Of a stretch of DNA of 64,000 bases, positions 9,235-19,042 are shown in pieces; the stretch's first letter is position 1; every line of letters starts with the position of its first letter. The notes beneath the pieces are model-generated. The model did no database searches and was not told where the DNA came from. It saw nothing but the letters and a program-made list of their open reading frames with translations. The position numbers were made by a program, and so were the translations under genes. Origin of the DNA: Anditalea andensis (lineage in GTDB: Bacteria > Bacteroidota > Bacteroidia > Cytophagales > Cyclobacteriaceae). Location of the stretch: contig NZ_JMIH01000014.1 of assembly GCF_000714815.1 (NCBI RefSeq), positions 744,001 through 808,000 on the forward strand. The letters run 5' to 3'.

Positions 9235-9652
9235 AGTTTAAATAATGGTAAGCATTACATTTAACCATAAAAATAATTCTATTCGGACCCGCCTTCACCT
9301 ATCCGATCATTTCAGGATTACATAAAATACATTCAATGTATGTAATTTTAAACCATTCAAATAAATAGTGTGGCGCCCCCTTTCTATATCTACATCCCCC
9401 CCTTTATCAGACCTGTATTTTATCTTTATTATATATATATATTATTTTTTTTAGGGTGTGCATTCCTTTTATCCTATTATTAGGCTTATAGTGGTTCTAG
9501 TCCACCGTTCAAAAGATTTATAGCGCTGAGTAAAGTTGCCTATTTGCTTTACTCGACGTTTACATATAAATTTAGAACTAGCTACACATCCATACTAAGG
9601 GATAAAAAGCCAAGCATTAAATACGAACCCTAATTAAAAAAGAGGAGGTCAA
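9235..9652. other. intergenic region upstream of the tldD-type gene
   Basis: About 420 bases without a gene. It contains a short alternating AT run at 9430-9445 but no obvious hairpin terminator after the TIGR03915 gene. The last bases hold a strong purine-rich ribosome-binding site (AGAGGAGG at about 9641-9648) for the following gene. Confidence 0.5.
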
Positions 9653-11296
9653 TTGAAAAGAAGAGAATTTATTAACCTTACCGGTCTAGGACTGGGGGCG
9701 CTCATGATTCCGGGATTTGCAGCATTTGGCAGGGAAGTGACTGCGGAGGAACTGATGAACCCAGGAATAATGCGATCAGCCAAAAAAGAACTGGCAGATG
9801 CCGCATTACAGGCAGCACGGTCAAAAGGAGCTACTTATACTGACGTGCGGATAGGCAGATATCTTAGACAGTTCCTGTTTACACGCGAAAAAAATGTTCA
9901 GAACATTACCAATGCCGAATCATTCGGGGTAGGTATACGCGTAATAGCAGATGGCACATGGGGATTTGCCGCTACCCATGATGTGACGAAAGAAGGCATC
10001 TCCAAATGCGCCGAAACAGCAGTGGCCATAGCCAAAGCCAATGCAAAAATTCAAAAGGAACCGGTCATACTCGCACCTGTAGTCGGTGCGGGTGAAGTGA
10101 ATTGGGAGACTCCTATAGAAAAAAATGCATTCAACATTCCTGTTAAGGAAAAAATTGACCTATTGCTCAAAGTAAATAATGCTGCTTTGGATAACGGTGC
10201 CGGATTTGTCACATCTAACCTATTTATGGTTAATGAGCAAAAATACTTTGCCTCGACAGACGGATCATATATAGATCAGGACATACACCGGATCTGGCCT
10301 ACTTTTTCAGTCACTGCCATAGATAAAGCAGAAGGAAAGTTTAAAACCCGGGATTCGCTCAGTGCGCCTATGGGGATGGGATATGAATACCTGGATGGAC
10401 TGGCCTCAGAAAAAACAAGTGGACCAGCAGGGCTGATCAGTTATAGAAATTCGTATGATATGGTAGAAGATGCTACAGCTGCTGCCAAACATGCCAATGA
10501 AAAACTAAAAGCAAAATCAGTGGATCCAGGGAAATATGACCTGGTATTAGATCCTGATCATCTAGGCCTTACCATCCATGAATCTGTGGGCCACCCACTG
10601 GAACTGGACCGTGTGCTGGGTTATGAAGCCAATTATGCAGGAACCAGTTTTGCCACGCTCGACAAATGGCAATCAGGCGATTTCAAATATGGAAGTGATC
10701 TGGTCAACATATTTGCGGATAAAACACAACCTTACTCCCTGGGAAAAACAGCCTTCGATGATGAGGGGGTAAAGACCAAAGAATGGGATCTTATAAAAGA
10801 TGGCGTGCTGGTCAACTATCAGGCCATCCGTGACCAAGCCTCCATTATCAATGAAACAGAATCACACGGCTGTGCCTATGCAGACAATTGGAACTCAGTG
10901 CAGTTTCAGCGGATGCCCAATGTATCCCTGCGACCGGGAAAAGAAAAGCTGAGCGCCCTTGATATGATCAAAGGAGTGGATAAAGGCATCTACATTGTAG
11001 GTCGCGGATCATACTCTATTGACCAGCAGCGGTACAATTTCCAGTTTGGCGGTCAACTTTTCTACGAGATCAAAAATGGTGAAATTGTCGGGATGCTGGA
11101 TGATGTGGCCTACCAATCAAACACCCAAGAATTCTGGAACTCCTGTGTACAGATTTGCGATGAGGATGATTACCGCCTGTTCGGAACTTTCTTTGACGGA
11201 AAAGGCCAGCCCTCACAGGTAAGTGCGGTATCACACGGCAGTTCTACCACCCGATTTAATGGGGTGAATGTCATCAATACAGGAAGAAGGATTTAA
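9653..11296 (+). CDS. TldD-family metalloprotease with Tat-type signal
   Basis: The 547-residue protein has the TldD zinc motif HESVGHPLELD (H309, E310, H314 as likely ligands and catalytic base) and belongs to the TldD/PmbA family, which in other bacteria forms a TldD/TldE heterodimer that trims peptides. The N-terminus MKRREFINLTGLGLGALMIPG is a twin-arginine signal, so the folded metalloprotein is probably exported, unlike cytosolic E. coli TldD. The start is a TTG at 9653, supported by the AGAGGAGG Shine-Dalgarno four bases upstream and by the signal peptide that follows at once; no ATG fits. The partner TldE gene follows after 18 bases. Confidence 0.9.
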   Translation: MKRREFINLTGLGLGALMIPGFAAFGREVTAEELMNPGIMRSAKKELADAALQAARSKGATYTDVRIGRYLRQFLFTREKNVQNITNAESFGVGIRVIADGTWGFAATHDVTKEGISKCAETAVAIAKANAKIQKEPVILAPVVGAGEVNWETPIEKNAFNIPVKEKIDLLLKVNNAALDNGAGFVTSNLFMVNEQKYFASTDGSYIDQDIHRIWPTFSVTAIDKAEGKFKTRDSLSAPMGMGYEYLDGLASEKTSGPAGLISYRNSYDMVEDATAAAKHANEKLKAKSVDPGKYDLVLDPDHLGLTIHESVGHPLELDRVLGYEANYAGTSFATLDKWQSGDFKYGSDLVNIFADKTQPYSLGKTAFDDEGVKTKEWDLIKDGVLVNYQAIRDQASIINETESHGCAYADNWNSVQFQRMPNVSLRPGKEKLSALDMIKGVDKGIYIVGRGSYSIDQQRYNFQFGGQLFYEIKNGEIVGMLDDVAYQSNTQEFWNSCVQICDEDDYRLFGTFFDGKGQPSQVSAVSHGSSTTRFNGVNVINTGRRI

Positions 11297-11314
11297 TGAT
11301 CAAACCCCATAGAC

Positions 11315-12631
11315 ATGGCAATTTTATCAAGAGAAGAAGCTAAATCAATAATAGATAAGACACTCGCCCTTTCAAAATCCGATGAAATGAGTGTGACCCT
11401 ATATGGAGGCAAAACGGGAAACATCCGATATGCCCGAAGTACGGTAAACACCAGCGGTGAGTCAGAGGAATTAACACTATCAGTGACATCCGTTTACGGA
11501 AAACGATCCGGATCTACCACTATCAATGAGCTCGATGACGAATCACTTGAAAAAGCCGTTCGTAGAGCTGAGGAAATCGCAGAGTTGGCGCCCGAAAATC
11601 CAGAATATATGCCTATGCTTGGACCGCAGCAGTATGCTGAATCCAGAACATATGCAGAAAGCACACATAAGATCGATCCTGAATTCAGAGCACAGGCAGC
11701 TGCAGATAGCATCAACCCTACCTCAGCCAATAACCTTTCCTCTGCAGGATATCTGGAAGATTTCTCCGGATTCACCGCTATGGGAAACAGCAAGGGCATG
11801 TTTGGGTATAATCAGACCACCTCTGTAGATTTTTCCGTTACAGTCAGGACAGAAGACGGCACAGGTTCGGGATATGCCATCCGGGATTTCAATGATGTGT
11901 CCCTACTTGACACAGGCAAAGTGACACAAATCGCCATGCAAAAAGCCCAGGCTTCCCAAAATGCCCAGGCATTGGAACCTGGGAAGTATACGGTGATCCT
12001 AGAACCTACAGCCGCAGGAGATCTTTTGAGACTGATATCCAGAAGTATGGATGCCAGAAGCGCAGATGAAGGCAGAAGCTTCCTTAGTAAAAGAGGCGGA
12101 GGCACCAGAGTCGGAGAAAGACTTTTTGATGAGCGGGTAAACATATATTCTGACCCTACCCATCCGGAGATCCCGGCCACCCCTTGGACCAATGAAGGTC
12201 TTGCCGCTGAGAAAACCCAATGGGTAGAAAACGGAGTGGTTAAAAACATGTACTACAGCCGGTATTGGGCAGAGCGCCAAGGGGTAAAACCAGTAGCACC
12301 TCCTAGTGGTATCATCATAGAGGGAGGGGACAAAACCTTAGCTGATCTCATCCGGGGTACTGAAAGAGGAATACTCGTTACTAGATTCTGGTATATCAGA
12401 GCTGTAGATCCTCAAACTTTACTCTATACTGGATTAACCAGAGATGGTACTTTCTATATAGAAAACGGAGAGATCAAATTTCCGGTCAAAAATTTCAGGT
12501 TCAATGAAAGCCCCATCATCATGCTCAATAATATAGAGGAGCTCGGACAACAGCAAAGAGTAGGGGGAAGTATGATCCCTGCTATGAAAATCAGAGACTT
12601 TACTTTTACCAGCCTCTCTGATGCTGTATAA
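11315..12631 (+). CDS. TldE/PmbA-family protein (partner of TldD)
   Basis: The 438-residue protein is homologous in layout to the upstream gene but lacks an HExxxH zinc motif, as is usual for the TldE/PmbA subunit, which shapes the active chamber in the heterodimer. Recognisable segments are RYARSTVNTSG in the N-terminal domain and the C-terminal ENGEIKFPVKNFRFNES, which closely match the closing domain of the family. It has no signal peptide, so if TldD is exported by Tat this subunit could travel with it as a complex. It lies 18 bases after TldD and is followed by a strong terminator, so the two form a complete bicistronic unit. Confidence 0.85.
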   Translation: MAILSREEAKSIIDKTLALSKSDEMSVTLYGGKTGNIRYARSTVNTSGESEELTLSVTSVYGKRSGSTTINELDDESLEKAVRRAEEIAELAPENPEYMPMLGPQQYAESRTYAESTHKIDPEFRAQAAADSINPTSANNLSSAGYLEDFSGFTAMGNSKGMFGYNQTTSVDFSVTVRTEDGTGSGYAIRDFNDVSLLDTGKVTQIAMQKAQASQNAQALEPGKYTVILEPTAAGDLLRLISRSMDARSADEGRSFLSKRGGGTRVGERLFDERVNIYSDPTHPEIPATPWTNEGLAAEKTQWVENGVVKNMYYSRYWAERQGVKPVAPPSGIIIEGGDKTLADLIRGTERGILVTRFWYIRAVDPQTLLYTGLTRDGTFYIENGEIKFPVKNFRFNESPIIMLNNIEELGQQQRVGGSMIPAMKIRDFTFTSLSDAV

Positions 12632-12650
12632 ATAAACCTGCTTTTAATTT

Positions 12651-12690
12651 ACTCAGTACTCTTCCATTTGGATCAGTACTGAGTTTTTTA
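12651..12690 (+). terminator. intrinsic terminator of the tldD/tldE unit
   Basis: A perfect 10-bp stem (ACTCAGTACT at 12651-12660 with AGTACTGAGT at 12675-12684) and a 14-base loop are followed by a T run. It lies 20 bases after the TldE stop. The remaining intergenic DNA to 12974 shows no further feature. Confidence 0.85.
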
Positions 12691-12974
12691 TCCCCCTGGT
12701 TTTGATCTTCAAAACCGATCCGATAAAGAATAGAATATGCCTATATAGCGTTAACTTATCAGGTAATAGACACTTCTAGCATTCATGCCACAAGTTAAGG
12801 TAGATAGATATTAGCATTTGACCTACATAGGCCCTGTTGATCAAAAGCCAGTAAATATTTTAATCATATAAACACTGATCGACTTTAGGACATCACAAAA
12901 TCGCCTAGTACTGAACCTTTACACACCTATCAAACCGATAACAAATACAGCGCATAGCATAAAGATAACATAAG

Positions 12975-13592
12975 ATGAGAAAATTCTTTTTCACCAGGAT
13001 AAAGTATAACTCAGGAAATTGGGATACGGACCAAAGAATGCCTTCAAATTTACTGCATTCACTGGTGGAGTATACTACTATACCGATAGATGAAAAAGAA
13101 AAAGTAGTAGAACTGGGCAGCCCGGAAATATTTAGAAGCCCATTTTGCTATATCAGTGGACATAAGCTGGTCGAATTTTCAGAGCAGGAAAGAAAGAATT
13201 TTAAAACTTATGTAAACAATGGAGGCTTTGTCTTTGCTGATGACTGTAACCATGACATTGATGGCCTTTTTGCCAAAAGCTTCGAAGAGGAAATGGCCAC
13301 TACTTTTGGCAAAGATGCATTACATAAAATCCCTAACAACCATCCTATTTATAGCAGTTTTTTCAAGTTTGAAGATGGACCTCCTACCTCTTCATTTGAG
13401 CTAAACGGTTGGGGAGACGACCTGGTACATGACTACCTTAAAGCCATTTTGGTAAATGGAAGGATAGGAGTACTGTATAGTAATAAAGATTATGGCTGCG
13501 AGTGGGATTATGATTTTAGAAACAAGCGCTTCCTAAGAGAAGACAACACCCGATTTGGGGTGAATATAATTGTTTATGCATTAACCGTCTGA
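12975..13592 (+). CDS. DUF4159 domain protein
   Basis: The 205-residue protein matches DUF4159: FFFTRIKYNSGNWDTDQRMPSNLLHSL at the N-terminus (given here only as a landmark, residues 4-30), GGFVFADDCNH, and GCEWDYDFRNKRFLREDNTRFGVN near the C-terminus. The fold is glutamine-amidotransferase-like, but no catalytic triad is evident. It has no signal peptide in this start. It is the first gene of a six-gene operon (DUF4159, MoxR ATPase, DUF58, BatA-like, DUF4175, membrane protein), 5 bases before the MoxR start. Its role is unknown; the context suggests a membrane or periplasmic complex remodelled by the ATPase. Confidence 0.8.
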   Translation: MRKFFFTRIKYNSGNWDTDQRMPSNLLHSLVEYTTIPIDEKEKVVELGSPEIFRSPFCYISGHKLVEFSEQERKNFKTYVNNGGFVFADDCNHDIDGLFAKSFEEEMATTFGKDALHKIPNNHPIYSSFFKFEDGPPTSSFELNGWGDDLVHDYLKAILVNGRIGVLYSNKDYGCEWDYDFRNKRFLREDNTRFGVNIIVYALTV

Positions 13593-13597
13593 ATATT

Positions 13598-14587
13598 TTG
13601 GAAACGACTTCATTGGATTATTATAAAACTTTGGTAGCTAAACTGCCCCAACTTAAGACTGAAATCGCTAAGGTAATTGTCGGTCAGGAAGAGGCCATAG
13701 AAGAAATTATGATTGCCCTTTTGGCCGGAGGCCATTGTCTATTGGAGGGAGTACCAGGTCTAGCCAAAACGCTCATGGTAAAAACAGTGGCTGAAACCCT
13801 TGATATGGATTTTAAAAGGATCCAGTTTACGCCAGATCTGATGCCAGGGGACATCATAGGCACAGAAATGCTGGAAGAAGACCATCACACTGGAAAGAAG
13901 TTTTTCCAGTTTAACAAAGGCCCCATATTTGCAAACGTGGTGCTGGCAGATGAAATCAACAGGACCCCGCCTAAAACCCAGGCAGCCCTTTTGGAAGCCA
14001 TGCAGGAGAAGAAGGTAACCTATGCTGGAAATGACCACAAGCTGCCAGATCCTTTTTTGATCATAGCCACCCAAAACCCAATAGAGCAATCCGGTACCTA
14101 TCCCTTACCGGAGGCCCAACTGGATAGGTTCTTACTTTATATTAAATTAGGATACCCCTCTGAGAAGGAAGAGTTAGCGGTTTTAGAAAGGACTACAGGC
14201 ACATATACATCAGAAAAAAGCACTGTCTTCTCTGCCAGGGAAATCAAAGCTTTACAGGACCTGACCCGCCAAGTCCATATAAGTCCAGAGCTTCTGAGTC
14301 ATATCAATCTATTGATTAGAAACTCCCGCGGATCAACGAGCAAGGTTCCATTTGTACAAAAATATGTAGAATGGGGAGCCGGGACCAGAGCAGGCCAGGC
14401 ACTGGTGCTCTCCGCAAAAGCCAGGGCTATAATCAAAGGAAGATATGCTGTGATACCCGAAGACATTACCACGCTCATCTTTCCGATAATGAGGCATAGG
14501 TTATCCTTGCATTTCAAGGCTGAAGCTGAAAATATCAATACAGACCAGGTAATTTCAGAAATTATTAAAGCCATTCCACTCAAATGA
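13598..14587 (+). CDS. MoxR-family AAA+ ATPase
   Basis: The 329-residue protein has Walker A GVPGLAKT (residues 51-58), Walker B VVLADEINR (D118, E119) and the sensor region ATQNPIEQSGTYPLPEAQLDRF typical of MoxR ATPases, which act as chaperones that assemble or activate partner proteins with DUF58/vWA domains. The start is a TTG at 13598, 5 bases after the preceding stop; the first in-frame ATG is around residue 38 and would remove conserved sequence, so TTG is preferred. It overlaps the DUF58 gene by four bases (ATGA), the usual MoxR-DUF58 coupling. Confidence 0.92.
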   Translation: METTSLDYYKTLVAKLPQLKTEIAKVIVGQEEAIEEIMIALLAGGHCLLEGVPGLAKTLMVKTVAETLDMDFKRIQFTPDLMPGDIIGTEMLEEDHHTGKKFFQFNKGPIFANVVLADEINRTPPKTQAALLEAMQEKKVTYAGNDHKLPDPFLIIATQNPIEQSGTYPLPEAQLDRFLLYIKLGYPSEKEELAVLERTTGTYTSEKSTVFSAREIKALQDLTRQVHISPELLSHINLLIRNSRGSTSKVPFVQKYVEWGAGTRAGQALVLSAKARAIIKGRYAVIPEDITTLIFPIMRHRLSLHFKAEAENINTDQVISEIIKAIPLK

Positions 14588-15453
14588 ACCAATCACCTCT
14601 GGAACTGATCCGCCTAGGAAACCTGCAATTGGCTGCAAAAATAGTAAGTGAAGAACTTCAGGAAGGTGTTCACCTGGGTAAAAAGATAGGCACGGGTACT
14701 GCATTTGAACAATATAGGCATTACGAACCGGGGGATGACCCCAAGCGGATTGACTGGAAATTATTCGCTAGATCAGATAAATATCTGGTTAAGGAATCGA
14801 CAATAGAAAGCAATCTGAATATCAGGTTTATATTGGATCTCTCAGGCTCTATGAATTATGAGGAAAAAGGCGTGAGCAGACTGGCATATGCCAATGTCCT
14901 GATAGCCTCTCTTGCCTACATAGGCATGCTACAGCATGATAAAATGTCCTTATATACTTTAAAAAATGGAAACCTTGAACTGGTGGTGGCAAATAGGGGA
15001 AAACCCTTCCAAAGAATCCTCTATACATTGGATCAGGTGAAAGCAGAGGGAAGCTGGCCGGATAGGCATCCCCAATTTCCCCATTTACAGTACCGCGAAA
15101 AAGAATTGGTAATATTTATTTCCGACTTATTGCAGACCGACCGGGAATGGGTGGATTTAATAGCTTCTATGAGCCATCCCCGAAGAGAAATAGTCATCTT
15201 TCAGATATTGGGAGACCAAGAGTTGACATTGGACCTTGATGGCTTCTACCAGTTTGAAGATTTGGAATCAGGCAAAACATTAGCACTAGAAACACGGGCC
15301 GCCAGAAAAAAATACAACGAACGCATACATGAATACCTTCACGAACTGGACAGGAGCTTGCATTTGCCTCAGGTACACCTCCTCCGGACTACACTATCTC
15401 AACCCATACCGCATTTGATTAAAAAATATCTAAACAAACGTAAGCTATCTTAA
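14584..15453 (+). CDS. DUF58 domain protein (vWA-like partner of MoxR)
   Basis: The 289-residue protein contains the DUF58 signature YRHYEPGDDPKRIDWKLFAR at about residues 40-59 and a following vWA-like segment FILDLSGSMNY with the metal-binding DxSxS pattern. No membrane helix is seen. In this family the vWA-like domain is thought to be the client or adaptor of the adjacent MoxR ATPase. It overlaps the MoxR stop by four bases and the next start by one base (TAATG), so translation is coupled on both sides. Confidence 0.9.
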   Translation: MNQSPLELIRLGNLQLAAKIVSEELQEGVHLGKKIGTGTAFEQYRHYEPGDDPKRIDWKLFARSDKYLVKESTIESNLNIRFILDLSGSMNYEEKGVSRLAYANVLIASLAYIGMLQHDKMSLYTLKNGNLELVVANRGKPFQRILYTLDQVKAEGSWPDRHPQFPHLQYREKELVIFISDLLQTDREWVDLIASMSHPRREIVIFQILGDQELTLDLDGFYQFEDLESGKTLALETRAARKKYNERIHEYLHELDRSLHLPQVHLLRTTLSQPIPHLIKKYLNKRKLS

Positions 15454-16625
15454 TGGGATTTTTACTACCCTTATTATGGTGGGGTGCCGCGGCTGTTTCC
15501 ATCCCCCTACTGATACACCTTTGGCAGAAGCGCCGTGGAAAAAAGATTCCATGGGCTGCCATGCGTTGGCTTATGGACAAAGAAGACCAACCGAAAAAAG
15601 GATTGAAACCTGACCACCTGCTCCTACTTTTCCTAAGAATGGCTATCATACTACTGGTTGTTTTTTTCCTAAGCCAACCCTATTTAAAACACAACCCTGA
15701 TAATGACCAAAGAACGAATTGGCACTTGGTTGAGGTGAATCCAGCCTTGGTAAATGAATTTAGATTTGAACTAGAGCAGGCTTTAGCTAATGGCGAAGAA
15801 ATTTTCTGGCTAAATGCTGATCTAGCGCCCATATCCTCTTTAGATGAAGTTCGCCATTTAGAACCACATAATGCCCAGGCATTAATTAATGGCTTAAACC
15901 AAGTTGACCGGCTAAAGCACAAACCGCATCTATATATAAGTCCCCATAGCATGTATATGGATCCTCCTTTTTTACTCACCCCGGCCAAACCTACCATACA
16001 TTTTAGCGAGTATGCCCCCCTTACTACCACTGGTAATTATTTACAAACCGGTACATCAAGTTTTTTACATATTAATAAGGAAGGACAGTTGGAAGCAGCC
16101 ACCACACGCCCAGATAATAAAATAGCATTAGACCATTCTGCACCTATTACTTACTGGATAGATTTCAAAAACCAGCAGGAAAACGATAATGTAATCGCTG
16201 CCCTACAAGCCATCAGTGAAATTTACACAATATCCTTTGAAGCATCAGAACGTCCTACTGAAGCCGACATGTATTTTAGCTATAGAATACCGTCTGAAGT
16301 GCCTTCGAACCAAATGATCTTTATTTCAGGTTATATGGATCATGATGCCCACAATGTCATGATCTCCCCTGACCCATTTATAAAAGAATTATCAGACATA
16401 GTAGCTTCAGGCAGGTTACCCGAATATTTATTAGACCACATCCTCCGGCAAAAGAATTTAACTATAAGCGAAAAACAAGTTAGCCGACAGCAGATCGAAC
16501 GTCAGTTTATATCAACCCCCACGGAGACAATAGTCCAATCCGGAATTTTAAATGAACTGATAATCGTGCTTTTACTAATCATTATTATAGCTGAGCGAGT
16601 ATTAGCTTTACGTAAGGGGATATAA
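15453..16625 (+). CDS. BatA-type membrane protein
   Basis: The 390-residue protein begins with a membrane segment MGFLLPLLWWGAAAVSIPLL followed by the BatA-domain hallmark IHLWQKRRGKKIPWAAMRWL, a second helix at about 56-74, a large extracytoplasmic domain and a C-terminal helix (about 368-386). This is the layout of the aerotolerance regulator N-terminal family found in MoxR/Bat operons. The soluble domain lacks an obvious MIDAS motif. It probably anchors the complex in the inner membrane. It is followed by 227 bases with no gene before the DUF4175 gene. Confidence 0.8.
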   Translation: MGFLLPLLWWGAAAVSIPLLIHLWQKRRGKKIPWAAMRWLMDKEDQPKKGLKPDHLLLLFLRMAIILLVVFFLSQPYLKHNPDNDQRTNWHLVEVNPALVNEFRFELEQALANGEEIFWLNADLAPISSLDEVRHLEPHNAQALINGLNQVDRLKHKPHLYISPHSMYMDPPFLLTPAKPTIHFSEYAPLTTTGNYLQTGTSSFLHINKEGQLEAATTRPDNKIALDHSAPITYWIDFKNQQENDNVIAALQAISEIYTISFEASERPTEADMYFSYRIPSEVPSNQMIFISGYMDHDAHNVMISPDPFIKELSDIVASGRLPEYLLDHILRQKNLTISEKQVSRQQIERQFISTPTETIVQSGILNELIIVLLLIIIIAERVLALRKGI

Positions 16626-16852
16626 AAAGGAAAATGAAAGCGGTAATTTTGCCCAAAAGCTTATATAGGTCTATAGCCCATCAAATTTACCAACCAAATT
16701 AGCTGGACGCTGTTCTTCAGATAAATAGATACCTATTATTATATAACTATTGTTTTTTAGGGAATTGAATTAACTTTAATTCATAAATGAAGGGAATGAC
16801 AAATCTTCATTGTTGATAGTCAACATAAGCCATAGCCCTGCAAAGATAATCT

Positions 16853-19042
16853 ATGAACCACATCAGATCTGCTATATCCCAAATCACTTGGCAGTTAAGG
16901 CTGAATGCCTTGATCAAGGCGATGCTACTGGCAGTGACTATCTGCCTGCTGCTGTTATTGTTCGGATCCGCATTCTGGATCATTGCCGGTGTGGCAGCAG
17001 TAGGCTTCATAGGCTCCTCGGTATTGTTTGGTGCTTTTACCAACAGGCAGACTCAAGCCGTACAGATCTTGCATAAGTCTTCCAGTGATTTGGAATTTAG
17101 CCTAGGGCTGCTGAATAAATCCCGCCTCTCGGTGGCAGAACAACTACAGCTAGAAAGGATAAGCCAGTCCCCCCCTATAGCTACACCATTGATCCTTCAT
17201 CACAAAATTTATCCGTACGTAATAGGATTATGCATCACTATATCGGTTTATTTGATCGTCACATTCCTGCCAAATGCTAACCATACTACTCCACCACAGA
17301 GGACTGTGGAGGGGAAAATAACAGCTGAAACTGCCACGGAAGGCCGTGTTCCCCAATTCGTAGGGGCAGAAATCGACATACAGCCACCATCCTACACCGG
17401 CATCAAGGCAACCCAAAGTAATGACATGAACATATCAGCGATGATCGGAAGCAGATTGACCTGGACGGTTACATTTGAACATACCGATAATCTGCGGGTA
17501 AGTTTAGTACATTCAAACGGACAAGAGATTAATTTTCAATCCGATGATATTTATTTCACCTTAACGGATAAATTGGTTTCCTCAGGAATATATGCTATCA
17601 AGGCATTTTTAGGAGATGAGGAAATCTACAGGTCACCTTTTTATAAATTGGAGGCCTTACTGGACAGCCCTCCTGTCATCGAACCACAGCAGGAGGACCT
17701 CTATACCTATCATTTCTTAAAAGACAACAAAAAGATCCAGCTCGAAGCCATGGTGAGTGATGACTTCTTGGTGACTGAAGCTTACATCGTGGCAACTGTG
17801 GCCAGAGGCTCAGGAGAAAATGTAAAATTCAGGGAAACCAAACTGCCTTTTGACCAGAAGAATTTTAAAAGTAAAACTTTAAGAAAAGAAATAGATCTGA
17901 ACAGGATTGAAATGAAGCCCGGCGATGAACTTTATTATTACTGGGCAGCGCGGGATAACCGTCAGCCTGATTCAAATTTTTCCCGATCAGAAACCTATTT
18001 TATCAAATATCAGGATACCACCAAGCTGAGTGAGGGCGAGCTGACTGCCATGGCCATTCAGGTGATGCCAGAATACTTTCGAAGCCAAAGACAGATCATC
18101 ATAGACACTGAAAGATTGATTAAGGAAAAAGCCAAACAAACCCCAAAAACGTTTAATGAAACTTCCAATGAAATCGGCTTTGACCAGAAATTATTGCGGA
18201 TGAGATACGGACAATATCTGGGGGAAGAATTTGAAAGCAGCGCCGGAGGGAGTAATATGAGCACAGAAGAGGGAGGAGACCTGCTGGAAAGCTTTATGCA
18301 CCTGCATGACCATGAAGGTGAACATGAACCTGGAGGACATGACCATCATCATGAGCATGACCATGAACATGACCATAAATCAACGACCCCAAATGAAGAT
18401 GATGGGCTATCTGCACTGCTGGAACAATACCTTCACAACCATGATGATGCCGAAGCCAACACCTTTTATGAAGCATCTACCCGCTCATTGTTAAAAATGG
18501 CATTGGAACAAATGTGGAAGTCAGAGCTGCACTTACGCCTCTTTGAACCTGAAAAGGCCCTCCCATTTCAAAACAAAGCCCTGGAGTATCTGAAAACTGT
18601 GCAACAAAAATCCAGGGCCTATGTCCGAAAAACAGGCTTCGACCCACCTCCTATCCGAGAAGCAGAAAAAAGGCTGACCGGTGAGTTTAAGGACATGGCT
18701 ACACAGGAAATGCGTAACGTCAGTTATTCTTCAGCCCAGTTTCAGCAACTGGTGGCAAAAGTGTTGGGCATAACAGAAAAAGGCAAAGCTTCCCCTTCCG
18801 AGCAAGAAACGGTAAACCAACTCGGCTCAATATGGACAGAGAGAATAAAATATTCGGGCCTTCAGGACTGGGCTACCCTTTTGGACCTTCAAAAGTTGGC
18901 TACAGGAGAAGCCATCAGTTCAGAAACCCAAACAAAACTGAAAACTAAGCTCTTACCATTGATACAGACCCAACAGAAATTAGGATCTACCTATGCTGCT
19001 CACCAGGAACTCGAAACTAACTTTTGGAAAAAAATCAGATAA
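16853..19042 (+). CDS. DUF4175-family membrane protein with histidine-rich tract
   Basis: The 729-residue protein has two adjacent membrane helices near residues 20-60 and a third near 122-142, followed by a long extracytoplasmic region, as in the DUF4175 family that accompanies MoxR/BatA genes in Bacteroidota. At about residues 481-509 lies a tract of alternating His with Asp, Glu and Gly (encoded at 18295-18380), which looks like a metal-binding linker, followed by helical sequence. The start is an ATG; the stop overlaps the next ATG (TAATG at 19040-19044). Function is unknown; the tract suggests zinc, nickel or copper binding. Confidence 0.8.
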   Translation: MNHIRSAISQITWQLRLNALIKAMLLAVTICLLLLLFGSAFWIIAGVAAVGFIGSSVLFGAFTNRQTQAVQILHKSSSDLEFSLGLLNKSRLSVAEQLQLERISQSPPIATPLILHHKIYPYVIGLCITISVYLIVTFLPNANHTTPPQRTVEGKITAETATEGRVPQFVGAEIDIQPPSYTGIKATQSNDMNISAMIGSRLTWTVTFEHTDNLRVSLVHSNGQEINFQSDDIYFTLTDKLVSSGIYAIKAFLGDEEIYRSPFYKLEALLDSPPVIEPQQEDLYTYHFLKDNKKIQLEAMVSDDFLVTEAYIVATVARGSGENVKFRETKLPFDQKNFKSKTLRKEIDLNRIEMKPGDELYYYWAARDNRQPDSNFSRSETYFIKYQDTTKLSEGELTAMAIQVMPEYFRSQRQIIIDTERLIKEKAKQTPKTFNETSNEIGFDQKLLRMRYGQYLGEEFESSAGGSNMSTEEGGDLLESFMHLHDHEGEHEPGGHDHHHEHDHEHDHKSTTPNEDDGLSALLEQYLHNHDDAEANTFYEASTRSLLKMALEQMWKSELHLRLFEPEKALPFQNKALEYLKTVQQKSRAYVRKTGFDPPPIREAEKRLTGEFKDMATQEMRNVSYSSAQFQQLVAKVLGITEKGKASPSEQETVNQLGSIWTERIKYSGLQDWATLLDLQKLATGEAISSETQTKLKTKLLPLIQTQQKLGSTYAAHQELETNFWKKIR

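Noticed and set aside
11494-12280. Minus-strand frames across the TldE gene
   Set aside because: Shadow frames; the plus-strand gene is strongly supported by family sequence.
16807-16850. Small palindrome GTTGATAGTCAAC upstream of the DUF4175 gene as an operator
   Set aside because: A 5-bp stem is expected by chance and there is no second copy.
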